Shown in pieces: positions 47,076-55,157 of a stretch of DNA of 63,296 bases. This DNA comes from Lachnospiraceae bacterium M18-1 (GTDB lineage: Bacteria > Bacillota > Clostridia > Lachnospirales > Lachnospiraceae), in assembly GCA_000403295.2 (NCBI GenBank), contig KE159605.1, positions 1 through 63,296 on the forward strand. Direction: 5' to 3'. Positions within the stretch are counted from its first letter, which is position 1, and the number at the start of each line of letters is the position of its first letter. A model generated the notes under the pieces. The model was not told the DNA's origin. It saw only the letters and a list, made by a program, of their open reading frames with translations, and ran no database searches. Both the position numbers and the translations under genes were made by a program.

Positions 47076-47801
47076 CTATTCTTTGCAGTTCAAGTATGGT
47101 TTCAGTTTTTCAAAATCTGTCGTCACCACAAGCTCCTTGGGGAAATTGCAGTAGTCAAGAAGTTCTCCGGCAAAGGAAAAATTGCCGGCATCCACATCAG
47201 CATGGGCGTCGCTTCCCGTGGTGACGGGAACCTCGTACTGGCGGCACAAATCCAGCATGGTAAGAAGGTTTTCACGGGCGCCTTCCCGAAAACTCTGGGG
47301 ATGCAGGGAGGAATTGTTGACCTCCAGAAGAGTATGTGTCTCCTTTGCTGTTTTTACAAGAACCTCGTAATCAATTGGAAATCTGCTGTCATCCGGATGG
47401 CCGATGATATGGATGTATTCCTTTTTCATGGCTTCCACGTAGGCGCTCATGACTTCCTGCTCTGTATGTTCAAGCCCGAAGCAGGGAACATGGATGCTGG
47501 CCACCACGATATCCAGATTCCTGATCGTAGTTTCCGGAAGGTCTACCCGGCCTTTCGGATCCATGATATTGAGCTCTGCGCCGAAAAGCATCCGGACTCC
47601 GCTCATCTCCCGGGGGATTACCCGCAGGTTTTGAAAATAAAACAGGCCGCAGGTTCCCGGCATTTCCGGCGCATGTTCTGTCAGTGCAAGAACCTGCATT
47701 CCCCGCCCGGCTGCCGCTGCCGCCATTTCGCGGATGGTGCTGTAGGCATGGCCGCTGGCAAGTGTATGGGCATGTGTATCTGCAATAATTTTCATGATCA
47801 T
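47076..47801 (-). CDS. PHP-domain phosphatase (YcdX-like)
   Basis: 241 residues. Metal-binding motifs are DTHAHTLASGHAYSTI near 8, LTEHAPEMPG, GAELNIMD, VVASIHVP, IIGHPDD and TGSDAHADVD, the full set for a trinuclear PHP phosphoesterase. It likely removes phosphate from a small molecule. An in-frame ATG at 47795 is the alternative start. It heads a two-gene operon with the 102-residue protein. Confidence 0.87.
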   Translation of the reverse strand: MIMKIIADTHAHTLASGHAYSTIREMAAAAAGRGMQVLALTEHAPEMPGTCGLFYFQNLRVIPREMSGVRMLFGAELNIMDPKGRVDLPETTIRNLDIVVASIHVPCFGLEHTEQEVMSAYVEAMKKEYIHIIGHPDDSRFPIDYEVLVKTAKETHTLLEVNNSSLHPQSFREGARENLLTMLDLCRQYEVPVTTGSDAHADVDAGNFSFAGELLDYCNFPKELVVTTDFEKLKPYLNCKE

Positions 47802-47906
47802 TTCATTCCTTTCATTTATATAAACACAGTAAATCCTTTATCAGTTTACCACATTTTTCCGTGAATACAATTTATTTTTGTTCAAATAATAAAAGAGAGG
47901 TGAAGA

Positions 47907-48110
47907 ATGATGTTAAATCCGAAAGAAAATGAAAAAATAATTGATGATTATGATTACCTGTCAAATGCGGCTTCTGCCAGGGACTGTACCGGACTGATCC
48001 CATTTCTCCCAACATCGGAGGAAGAACTGGAATCCTACAATGACGTGTACCAATTTGAGCCGCCTGTGATTTCTGCAAAAAATTCCAAAACGGATGAAAA
48101 GACAAAATAA
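47907..48110 (+). CDS. Small acidic protein of unknown function
   Basis: 67 residues; GAGAGGTGAAG precedes the start. The sequence reads IIDDYDYLSNAASARDCTGL near 11, then PFLPTSEEELESYNDVYQF. There is no membrane segment. I do not recognise the family. It looks like a genuine short gene because of the ribosome site and codon use. The GTTAC mobile element lies 14 bases past its stop. Confidence 0.65.
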   Translation: MMLNPKENEKIIDDYDYLSNAASARDCTGLIPFLPTSEEELESYNDVYQFEPPVISAKNSKTDEKTK

Positions 48111-48123
48111 TATTTTTGCTACG

Positions 48124-48335
48124 GTTCATATGTTACTGTTCACACCCTTTGGGTGCTCCAGTAACAGTATCCAACCCATTTTAAGTCGCCTTCGGCGGTC
48201 CTAAGCGCCAGCGACGCTTGTTTAGGACGGACCGGAACGGAGTGTAGACGGGCTGGATATTATTGCAAATGTAACTTTATTGGCCGGACGCCGTGCAGAA
48301 GGTGCACGACGCTGTGTGAACAGTAACGTTCATAT
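48124..48335. repeat. 196-bp GTTAC element with 8-bp target duplication
   Basis: The element 48132-48327 has terminal inverted repeats GTTACTGTTCACAC and GTGTGAACAGTAAC. GTTCATAT flanks it exactly on both sides (48124-48131 and 48328-48335). Inside are several short palindromes such as GTCGCCTTCGGCGGTC and GTGCACG. It has no coding capacity, so it looks like a miniature inverted-repeat transposable element moved in trans. Confidence 0.9.
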
Positions 48336-48366
48336 TCTAACAAATAATAAACTCCTTATTTTGTGA

Positions 48367-48395
48367 TTGTCCTTATCGGAATAAGATGTTATAAT
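48367..48395 (+). promoter_or_regulatory. Sigma-A promoter of the zinc-ribbon membrane protein
   Basis: TTGTCC (48367-48372), a 17-base spacer and TATAAT (48390-48395), 32 bases after the GTTAC element. Together with the repeat it fills the gap 48111-48468. Confidence 0.7.
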
Positions 48396-48468
48396 GATTC
48401 TAGCCAAAATCAATGCAGATGTTTTAATTCTTTGAATTGGTGAATACAAAAGAGAGGAAATGCACATC

Positions 48469-50109
48469 ATGAAATGTCCGATATGTGGAAAAGATGTTGA
48501 GTTACAGAAGAAGCAGGTTGGTGTCGATGAGCAGGGCGCACCGGTCTTTCATCAATATGCAGTATGCCGTGATTGTAAGAAGCAGTGGGATCTTGACAAG
48601 CAGCGGGCCAGAAAAGCTGTCCCGGATACGACTGCAAATGCTGAAAAGGCAGAGGCTTTGCAGGCACAGCCTGAGAAGGATCCGGGTGAACACAAAGAGA
48701 CAGCTCCTGATGCGTCCCCTAAAGCAGGGGCGGTGAAGAAAGCGCCTGCTGGCAGTGCAAAGCCGGAGAAGAAGGAGCCGCCGGCCGGCAGTGTAAAGCC
48801 GGAGAAGAAAGAACCGCCTGCTGGCAGTGTAAAGCCGGAGAAGAAAGAACCGAAGAAAGCGGCTGCGGCGCATTCATCTTCGGAAGGGGGCAGCCCCCGC
48901 AAAACAGCATCGGGAACGGTTTTCGCAGAAGGAAAGGTTTCCCGCAGGCCTGCGCCGGCAGAAGAGGAGACTCCTGGCGGATCTGCACATGGGAAGGCTT
49001 CTGCGGAAGGTGATAATTCCGGTAAAACAGCCCAGAGAAAAGGCGGCGGAGAAGGAAGGGCACCGCGCAAGAAGGTTTCCGACGAGGCTTCTTCTGAGAG
49101 AAAAGCTGCCCGCAAGTCAGCAGACGGAGCGGTTCCTGCAGATGCAAGGTCTCCCCGCAGAGCGGTGGCAGGCGCACCGTCTCAGGAAAAAAGGATTCGG
49201 AAGCCGGATACTCAAAAACCTTCCGGGGAGAAAGTCAGGGCGGCAAAGCCCTCATCCGTAAAACGGCCTTCCGCCGAAGCATCAGCGGAAAAGGCAGCAG
49301 AGAGGTCTCCCTCCGGAAAGCCTCCTGTAAAGAAGCGGCCGGCTGGTGCACCGGTAAATCCAGCAGCAGAGCACCCAGCAGATGGTTCCCCGAAGAGAAA
49401 GGCTGTCCGCAAGAGCATGGCCGAATCTGAAGAACAGCGCTACGGGAACATTCCTCCGGAAAAGGTGCGGGTGAAAAAGGAGCATGCGGTTAGAAAAGGA
49501 TACGAGGACATGCTCTCTACGGATCCCAATTATAAGCCGGCAAAGAAGAAAAGACCGCTTGCGGAAGAGGAAGTTAAGCCGGTGAAAAAGGAACAGCCTG
49601 TACCGGCAAAAAAACGGCCGGCTACAAAGGCAAGCCTGGAAGACGAGTACGAAGATGAAGATGAGATGGATTATGATGAGACAGAGTATGTTGTGGGAAG
49701 ATTCCGTGTCCTGAGGATCATATTCGGGATTATTTCTGTCCTGGCATCAGGTTTCTTTGCGTATGGAGGATTTTTTGCAGGATTGGAAAATATAGCATCC
49801 GGAAGTACGGTTTCTACGGGAACCACATTCCTTATTTTTGCAATCTGTATGCTTGTTGCCGGATTGATGCTGCTGATCATGCAGAACCGTAACACGATTC
49901 TGGCCTTTATCCTGCCTATGGTTTTTTATTTTGGGGCTGCTGTATTTACCTTTATCAAGCGTGCGGACGATAAGATGTTTCTGTACTGTGCCATTGGAGG
50001 GGCGGTGTTCGGTTTGATTTTCCTTGTATTGGGAATTGTGTCGAGAAATTCGGATGGTTATGAGGATTCGGACGATTATGACGATCCGTTTGAAGATGAG
50101 TATGAGTGA
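48469..50109 (+). CDS. Zinc-ribbon protein with long basic linker and C-terminal membrane domain
   Basis: 546 residues from the ATG at 48469; the ATG 9 bases earlier is too close to the AGAGAGG site. A zinc ribbon opens the protein (CPICG, then CRDC). Residues about 50-380 are disordered and rich in Lys, Ala, Pro, Ser, with three 12-residue units around KPEKKEPPAGSV (48748-48855). An acidic stretch follows, then four membrane helices near the C-terminus and an acidic tail. Function is unknown. The basic linker could bind nucleic acid or teichoic acid. It ends at a hairpin at 50154. Confidence 0.75.
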   Translation: MKCPICGKDVELQKKQVGVDEQGAPVFHQYAVCRDCKKQWDLDKQRARKAVPDTTANAEKAEALQAQPEKDPGEHKETAPDASPKAGAVKKAPAGSAKPEKKEPPAGSVKPEKKEPPAGSVKPEKKEPKKAAAAHSSSEGGSPRKTASGTVFAEGKVSRRPAPAEEETPGGSAHGKASAEGDNSGKTAQRKGGGEGRAPRKKVSDEASSERKAARKSADGAVPADARSPRRAVAGAPSQEKRIRKPDTQKPSGEKVRAAKPSSVKRPSAEASAEKAAERSPSGKPPVKKRPAGAPVNPAAEHPADGSPKRKAVRKSMAESEEQRYGNIPPEKVRVKKEHAVRKGYEDMLSTDPNYKPAKKKRPLAEEEVKPVKKEQPVPAKKRPATKASLEDEYEDEDEMDYDETEYVVGRFRVLRIIFGIISVLASGFFAYGGFFAGLENIASGSTVSTGTTFLIFAICMLVAGLMLLIMQNRNTILAFILPMVFYFGAAVFTFIKRADDKMFLYCAIGGAVFGLIFLVLGIVSRNSDGYEDSDDYDDPFEDEYE

Positions 50110-50153
50110 GGTAGTCCCTTCCGTTTGAAGAAGATCTGAATATGATATTTTTG

Positions 50154-50182
50154 CGGCTCACTCCTGTTTCAGGGGTGAGCCG
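50154..50182 (+). terminator. Hairpin downstream of the zinc-ribbon membrane protein
   Basis: CGGCTCACTCCTG pairs with CAGGGGTGAGCCG. The T-run after it is poor. The remainder of 50183-50392 is A/T-rich and holds no gene I can support. Confidence 0.6.
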
Positions 50183-50392
50183 TTAATACAATGACATTTT
50201 TGATATTTCCGGGCAAAAGGAAAGAGCCACATTGCTGTGACTCAAAGGGGGAAAAAGTTTATGAAAAAGTGTTCTTATCTTCGAACAATTATATTATATC
50301 TTTGAGTTGTGGAAAAAATATGATACATTTTTGAACGGATTGTTAACAAACCTATAATATTCTGTGAAGTCAGGATATGGAAGAAATCAGAA

Positions 50393-50442
50393 TAAAAAAA
50401 CAGGGAGCAGCTCCGCGGATAGAAGGATTGCGGAACTGCTCC
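50393..50442 (-). terminator. Terminator of the interrupted substrate-binding gene
   Basis: GGAGCAGCTCCGC pairs with GCGGAACTGCTCC (one mismatch). On the minus strand it is followed by TTTTTTT. Confidence 0.82.
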
Positions 50443-50474
50443 GAATGTATCAAAAAAATTCAGCCGGGCAGAGG

Positions 50475-50910
50475 TTATTTTGCCGCTGCCTCTGCATAAG
50501 TTGTTGTTACGAGTTCTTCATATGGCGCACGTTTTTCTAATTCCCCGGCGCTTTCCAGAATATCCTGGAGCAGTTCAAAACTGGATTTTTCAAAGATCAG
50601 ATTTTCTTTCCAGGTATCCTGGTCATAATATCTGGTCACGATCGTAGTAATGGTCTCCAGGTCTGATTCGGGAAACTGGGGTTCGATTGCTTTGGCGATT
50701 TCTTCCGGAGAATGGGACTGAACATAATCCATTCCCTTCTGAAGGGCATTTACAAAGCTCTGGATTGTATCCGGATTTTCGTCTATAAAGCTCTGCTTTG
50801 CGCTGAAAGCTGTGTAGGGGACATATCCGCTGTCCTCGCCGAGGGAGGCCACGACATAGCCTTTTCCTTCTTTCTCCAGAGCGGTTGCTCCTGGTTCAAA
50901 CTCTACGGAG
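50475..50910 (-). pseudogene. ABC transporter substrate-binding protein (NitT/TauT type), 3' part cut by integration
   Basis: The frame reads VEFEPGATALEKEGKGYVVA and then SLGEDSGYVPYTAFSAKQSF, matching the C-terminal half of NMT1/SsuA-like substrate-binding proteins (FEP...LEKEGKG...VASLG). About 140 residues remain. Upstream, the frame meets a stop five codons before this point, at the junction with the recombinase gene. The 5' part, with the signal peptide, should be on the far side of the element beyond the window. The gene would have bound a small sulfonate, nitrate or thiamine-precursor-type ligand. Confidence 0.82.
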
Positions 50911-50915
50911 TTATA

Positions 50916-52304
50916 TTAGTTACTGCACCTGTCAACCAAAAAATCAAACCCGCTGATCTTGTGGGTTTCAGGGTCAATATAAATCTCTGCCAGGATGCTG
51001 CGCCAGAAGCTCCTCTTGTGCTCATAATCCAGCTTCTCATACAGTTCTTTCCAGTTTCCGGCTATTTTCTCCTGGATCGCCTGATAGGACTCGACAGTCA
51101 CGATCTTATGTGCGGCCTGTTCATCCCGAAGCTCCTGCTCCAGCTTTTCATATTGTTCATCGTAGTAATCTATTCCGATCCGGCCCTTCTGGAAGAGGAG
51201 ATTGAGCCGTTCCATCTCGGAAGTGATCTTCCAGGTATTATCTTTTTTCGGCGTCTGCTTATGACACTGCTGGATCTGATAAATCCGATTCTGTAATTCA
51301 GGATACAGATTTTTCAGCATATAGTCCTCAATCCGTTTTTCTGTGATACAGGGACTGCCGGAATGCCGGTCTATCTTCCTGGAACATCGGTAACGCTTGG
51401 AGTAGGCTACGGTACCGTTCCGAGACTTGTGCTTGTTTATGAAGCCGGTCATTCCAGCACCGCAATGCGGGCATTTCATGAGCTGACTGAAAAGATAAGG
51501 CTCTTTCGTTGCAGGATACGTTTTGGAATCACAGATAGAAAGAACCATATGATGCTGTTCCAGCGTAATATAAGGTTCACAGTATCCGGTCTTTCCATAG
51601 CGTATTCCGGCATAGATTTCACTGGTAAGCATGCGGTTGATCTGGTATGCTGTGGGGGAACGATCTCCATAGGTATTCTGTGTATATGCGATGGTTTTTC
51701 TTTTTGAGAAGCAGGAAAAATATTGATGGAAAATGTCCTCTGTAATTGGACGGGTATCCTCATCCTTCTGCAGCTTTTTCTCTACCACCTTATATCCGAA
51801 TGGGATCGGGCCGTTGAGATGCTCCTGATTCCTTTTCTTATGTTCAAAGACGACCTTGATACGCTCTGAGGTCCGGTCGGACTCATTTTGGGCGACTGCA
51901 AGCATAATATTGATCTTAAGCTGGCCGTCGGCTGTGGAAGTGTCATAATCCTCCAGGATAGTCTTCCAGTTGCAGTGATTGGCCTCCAGGATCGCCTGGG
52001 TATTGTGATAATCCTTTACGTTTCGGAACCAGCGGTCCAATTTTGTGACAAGGATCAGGTCGATCTTGCCGGCCTGGACATCATTTAAGAGCCGGACAAA
52101 TTCTTTTCGGTTCTGCAGCTTCTTCCGGGCCGTCAGCCCTTCGTCAATATAATAATCTACGATCTCATAACCGTGGGAAACGGCATAATCAGTCAGGAGC
52201 TCCTTCTGTGTGTCCACGGAGAGTCCATGTCTTGCCTGAAGCTCCGTAGACACCCGGTCATAAAGCCCGCAACGGATTATTTTTTCAGGGTGGTTGTTCT
52301 TCAT
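50916..52304 (-). CDS. Large serine recombinase (integrase)
   Basis: 462 residues from the ATG at 52304, which follows AAGGAGCG; the open frame further upstream has no site. The catalytic domain shows GLYDRVSTELQ with the nucleophile Ser, then LDRWFRNVKD and TADGQLKINIMLAVAQNESD. The recombinase domain and a zinc ribbon (CPHCGAGMTG...CSRK) follow, then a coiled coil and a C-terminal segment. It integrates and, with a partner, excises the element. Its stop codon is at the host junction, as expected for an integrase next to its attachment site. Confidence 0.93.
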   Translation of the reverse strand: MKNNHPEKIIRCGLYDRVSTELQARHGLSVDTQKELLTDYAVSHGYEIVDYYIDEGLTARKKLQNRKEFVRLLNDVQAGKIDLILVTKLDRWFRNVKDYHNTQAILEANHCNWKTILEDYDTSTADGQLKINIMLAVAQNESDRTSERIKVVFEHKKRNQEHLNGPIPFGYKVVEKKLQKDEDTRPITEDIFHQYFSCFSKRKTIAYTQNTYGDRSPTAYQINRMLTSEIYAGIRYGKTGYCEPYITLEQHHMVLSICDSKTYPATKEPYLFSQLMKCPHCGAGMTGFINKHKSRNGTVAYSKRYRCSRKIDRHSGSPCITEKRIEDYMLKNLYPELQNRIYQIQQCHKQTPKKDNTWKITSEMERLNLLFQKGRIGIDYYDEQYEKLEQELRDEQAAHKIVTVESYQAIQEKIAGNWKELYEKLDYEHKRSFWRSILAEIYIDPETHKISGFDFLVDRCSN

Positions 52305-52478
52305 AGTATCACGCTCCTTGTACAGTATATAAAAATAAGTATAAAAATAGCACCTTGCCAGAACAGGTGCAGGCGTGATATAATCCTTTTGGGTTTTGGG
52401 GATTATATCATGTGCACTTGTACATGACATGATTACCAAGGTGAAGACCGTTCCTGTTGGCGCAGGGGCGGTTTTCAT

Positions 52479-53024
52479 TTATTGAAGTAAATCAGAGATT
52501 CTGATGGTCAAACCATCAAAAATGTAAACCGGTATTTCATCATCAAAAAAATATACGTCCGACTCTTCTATGCCTTCAAAAGTATACGTCTGGACAACTT
52601 TTTTCATCGGGTTTACGATCCAGTATTCACGGACACCCGCAGTGCGGTATTTGAATAATTTGATCGTATAATCATTCTTAGGATTGCCTGGGGAGACGAT
52701 CTCTATGATCCAGTCAGGAGCCCCTTCGCATCCACGATCTGACAGCTTATCCTTATCACAGATAACCGAAATATCCGGTTCTACCCACACTTTATCATTA
52801 GCAGTAAGATTAACTGCGAATGGGGAAGGATAAACCTTGCAATCTCCTCTACGATCTTTGATGTGCTGTCGGATTGTTGCGGAAAGTTCCATAACCAATT
52901 CCTGGTGGATCCGGTTCGGCGGGGCCATGGCGTACAGCTTCCCATCGATCAGCTCCGCGCGCTGGCCGTCCGGAAGGTTCCAGTAATCTTCGGATGTATA
53001 AACTTGTTTTTGTGGTACTGACAT
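52479..53024 (-). CDS. Uma2 family putative endonuclease
   Basis: 181 residues. Family motifs: YTSEDYWNLPDGQRAELIDG near 10, AMAPPNRIHQELVMEL, VWVEPDISVICDKDKL with catalytic Asp, WIIEIVSPGNPKNDYTIKLF and YRTAGVREYWIVNP. The fold is a PD-(D/E)XK-like nuclease of unknown role, common in cyanobacteria and in mobile DNA. It sits between the integrase and the cargo and is likely an accessory or defence gene. AAAGGACGTGA precedes the start. Confidence 0.88.
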   Translation of the reverse strand: MSVPQKQVYTSEDYWNLPDGQRAELIDGKLYAMAPPNRIHQELVMELSATIRQHIKDRRGDCKVYPSPFAVNLTANDKVWVEPDISVICDKDKLSDRGCEGAPDWIIEIVSPGNPKNDYTIKLFKYRTAGVREYWIVNPMKKVVQTYTFEGIEESDVYFFDDEIPVYIFDGLTIRISDLLQ

Positions 53025-53052
53025 GTGGTCACGTCCTTTCTTTTATTATTGA

Positions 53053-53086
53053 TTATTATTAATATTCGTGCTAATATTAATAATAA
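53053..53086. promoter_or_regulatory. 14-bp perfect palindrome between divergent genes
   Basis: TTATTATTAATATT (53053-53066) and AATATTAATAATAA (53073-53086) around CGTGCT. It lies between the Uma2 gene start (53024) and the 65-residue gene (53100). It may be an operator or an A/T-rich promoter structure. Confidence 0.55.
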
Positions 53087-53099
53087 CGGAGGGACTCTA

Positions 53100-53297
53100 A
53101 TGAGACATATTATAAAAAGTGGTACCATTAGTACAAGCAAATTGCCAGTTGTTTATAAAGCAAATCCAGAAGTTAAAGAAAAAAATCTTTCTGAAAACGA
53201 GTATTATTTACATAGTCACTTAACTGAGAAACCATCAAAATTGTATGATCAATGCCTTTCTGGATGTCTGGATGAAATTCCAGAAGGGTATTTATAA
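53100..53297 (+). CDS. Hypothetical protein of 65 residues
   Basis: It starts at the ATG at 53100 after CGGAGGG; the frame is open further upstream but without a site. No membrane segment; a Cys pair lies near the end (CLSGCLDEIPEGYL). I do not recognise it. It is convergent with a toxin remnant and divergent from Uma2. Confidence 0.55.
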   Translation: MRHIIKSGTISTSKLPVVYKANPEVKEKNLSENEYYLHSHLTEKPSKLYDQCLSGCLDEIPEGYL

Positions 53298-53310
53298 ATA
53301 TTTTGTCATC

Positions 53311-53427
53311 TTACATTGAAAACAGTCCCCTTAAATCCCCAACACGAAGCCGGTAACCATCATCTACGCCTTGCAATTTTTTGATGTCCCCAAATGGAAT
53401 TTTTTCAATTATCAATGCTTTATTCAC
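53311..53427 (-). pseudogene. RelE/ParE toxin fragment
   Basis: The 38-codon frame ends IPFGDIKKLQGVDDGYRLRV then GDLRGLFSM, the classic C-terminal strand pattern of RelE/ParE toxins (KLKG...YRLRVGDYR). The N-terminal half and an antitoxin are missing. The frame overlaps the end of the next gene by 8 bases. It is probably a decayed toxin-antitoxin module in the element's cargo zone. Confidence 0.6.
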
Positions 53428-54385
53428 CGACAGGAATCAACTGCACTGATGTACCAGATATTGAAAGAGTATTCCCATTTTCAAATACAGCATTATTGTA
53501 ATGGGCGATGCTCAATCCATCATTAGTGGTCCCCATAATCTCATTTAATCCACCGCTAAACATATTATCAGAGTTGACATTCCCATTTCCTCCTGTCGCA
53601 ACGACATTATATGTGCCTGGGGGAAAATCATTTCCACATGTGTAATTGCCGGCGCCTAAATCAATAGGAGTAGCGTCAGCAGCTGATCTGGCAGTCATGC
53701 CTCCTAACTTTGCATTTTCAGAAACCAAATGTAAAGTCACAGTACCTCCCAATGTCAGAACAATACCGTCATCCATCTTTAACCCGCTGAAGGAATCAAT
53801 AGAGTATTCATCGGCTGGATTTCCCATGACCTCGTTTAAACCGCCGCTAAACATATTAGACGAAGATACATTACCGGATCCTCCTGTGGCAACTAAATTG
53901 TATGTTCCGACAGGAATATCAACGCCAGCGGTATAATTACCGGCAGATAAATCAACCTCATAATGTTCTTCTGCTTCTTCTGATGGCTGAGAATCTGTTT
54001 GTTCAGATTCCGGTTCAGATTTAGATACATTATCACTGGTTACATTTTGAGTATCTGGATCAGCTTGAGTATTAGCCTGCTTAGTGGAATCATCAGATTT
54101 ATCATTACTATTGCCAAATAATGCGCAGATTAAGACAAGAGCAATAACAGCAATAATAATAGATTTGATGATACCACCGCCTTTTTTCTTCTCTTTTCCT
54201 TTTATAGTTGTTTTTACGTTGTCTTTCTTACCTTCTCTCTTTTTTACCATATCATGATCTTCTTCATAATCATCTTCATCATAGTCATCTACCAATTTGA
54301 ATTTTTTACGGCACTTATCGCATAAGCCGTAATTTGAGTCTTTTTTGCTTCTACGTAGTTCTTCTCCACATTTTGGACATTTCAT
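53420..54385 (-). CDS. Zinc-ribbon, single-pass membrane protein with duplicated outside domain
   Basis: 321 residues. A zinc ribbon (CPKCG...CDKC) opens the protein, then an acidic and a Lys-rich stretch, one membrane helix (IIKSIIIAVIALVLICALF, near 75-93), a Ser/Glu-rich linker and two copies of a roughly 75-residue domain with the unit AGNYTAGVDIPVGTYNLVAT and AGNYTCGNDFPPGTYNVVAT. The repeats resemble small beta domains. Function is unknown. The layout, zinc ribbon plus membrane anchor, is like the chromosomal protein at 48469, suggesting envelope-associated cargo. Confidence 0.8.
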   Translation of the reverse strand: MKCPKCGEELRRSKKDSNYGLCDKCRKKFKLVDDYDEDDYEEDHDMVKKREGKKDNVKTTIKGKEKKKGGGIIKSIIIAVIALVLICALFGNSNDKSDDSTKQANTQADPDTQNVTSDNVSKSEPESEQTDSQPSEEAEEHYEVDLSAGNYTAGVDIPVGTYNLVATGGSGNVSSSNMFSGGLNEVMGNPADEYSIDSFSGLKMDDGIVLTLGGTVTLHLVSENAKLGGMTARSAADATPIDLGAGNYTCGNDFPPGTYNVVATGGNGNVNSDNMFSGGLNEIMGTTNDGLSIAHYNNAVFENGNTLSISGTSVQLIPVGE

Positions 54386-54483
54386 GATTTTCTCCTCTAT
54401 TTTGTTTTACCTATACAATAGAAAGCGCCACACTTTCGGTTTGATATTTTTGATAAATGCTGAAGCAGTTATGTTTAATCAGC

Positions 54484-54505
54484 CCCTGATTTACCAGGGG
54501 CTAAA
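54484..54505. other. Stem-loop downstream of the 45-residue gene
   Basis: AGCCCCTG pairs with CAGGGGCT around a 6-base loop. Neither side has a good T-run. It lies just after the small minus-strand gene and may be a weak terminator. Confidence 0.5.
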
Positions 54506-54507
54506 AA

Positions 54508-54645
54508 TTATTTTGTCACTCTGGGAACATACTTTTTAATATTTTCACGTTCCAATGTCAGAGTGAGACTGACAAAATCACAATTTAAAGACTTGCGGAT
54601 TCTGTCAACATTACATTTGGTAATTCGTACTCTTTTCGCGTACAT
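54508..54645 (-). CDS. Small basic protein, 45 residues
   Basis: The start ATG at 54645 follows AGGAGG with 8 bases of spacing. The product begins MYAKRVRITKCNVDRIRKSL and is rich in Arg, Lys, Thr and Val. It lies opposite to the following helix-turn-helix gene in the immunity region. I do not recognise it. It was found by reading the gap directly. Confidence 0.5.
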   Translation of the reverse strand: MYAKRVRITKCNVDRIRKSLNCDFVSLTLTLERENIKKYVPRVTK

Positions 54646-54710
54646 TCGGCCTGCCTCCTTTCCAGTAATTCCCGATAGACTTGAAGTGATACAAGAATTA
54701 CAATTATTTC

Positions 54711-54908
54711 ATGAAGATCATACTCTCTGAAATAATGTTAAAACGAAAGTTGTCAACTAGGCAAGTGGCCATCATGACAGGACTATCAAGATCAGCTATC
54801 CAAAAACTTATGAAAGAATCTTCCAATCCAACAATGGATACGATGGAAAAGCTGGCAGCAGGTCTAAAAGTCAATATTGAAAGCCTGTATGAATCGGATT
54901 ATAAATAA
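54711..54908 (+). CDS. Small XRE-family transcriptional regulator
   Basis: 65 residues consisting of one helix-turn-helix domain: LSTRQVAIMTGLSRSAIQKL followed by MDTMEKLAAGLKVNIESLYE. This is the minimal Cro/C1-type fold. In a prophage it could act as a second repressor or antirepressor-like switch next to the main repressor at 55141. Confidence 0.85.
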   Translation: MKIILSEIMLKRKLSTRQVAIMTGLSRSAIQKLMKESSNPTMDTMEKLAAGLKVNIESLYESDYK

Positions 54909-55003
54909 GTGTCCACTATAGTGGACGATTATCAGTTTTTGCATAAGTTTTCCAGTATCCGCTTGTTTACTTAATAGAAATACAAATAGCGGAGGGAATA
55001 CAT

Positions 55004-55126
55004 ATGAGTGGCGAAGAGTACAAAAAACAACAAGACATAAAATTTATTGTTGAGTTGCTTGAAAAAGAGACTCCGGAAAAGGTACGGGACATAGTAGTAT
55101 TTATTTGGAGCTATCTTTCTAAGTAA
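55004..55126 (+). CDS. Small protein of 40 residues
   Basis: It starts at ATG 55004 with GGAGGGAATAC upstream. The product reads MSGEEYKKQQDIKFIVELLE and ends FIWSYLSK. It is helical and looks like short XRE-associated phage proteins. A terminator follows. Function is unknown. Confidence 0.5.
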   Translation: MSGEEYKKQQDIKFIVELLEKETPEKVRDIVVFIWSYLSK

Positions 55127-55131
55127 TGCAA

Positions 55132-55157
55132 AGGGCCAGATTACTGGCTCTTTTTTA
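55132..55157 (+). terminator. Terminator between convergent immunity genes
   Basis: GGGCCAG pairs with CTGGCTC (one mismatch) and is followed by TTTTTT. It overlaps the last codons of the minus-strand repressor. Confidence 0.7.

Noticed and set aside
48552..49177. Minus-strand frames opposite the Lys/Pro-rich linker
   Set aside because: They are low-complexity mirror frames with no start site.
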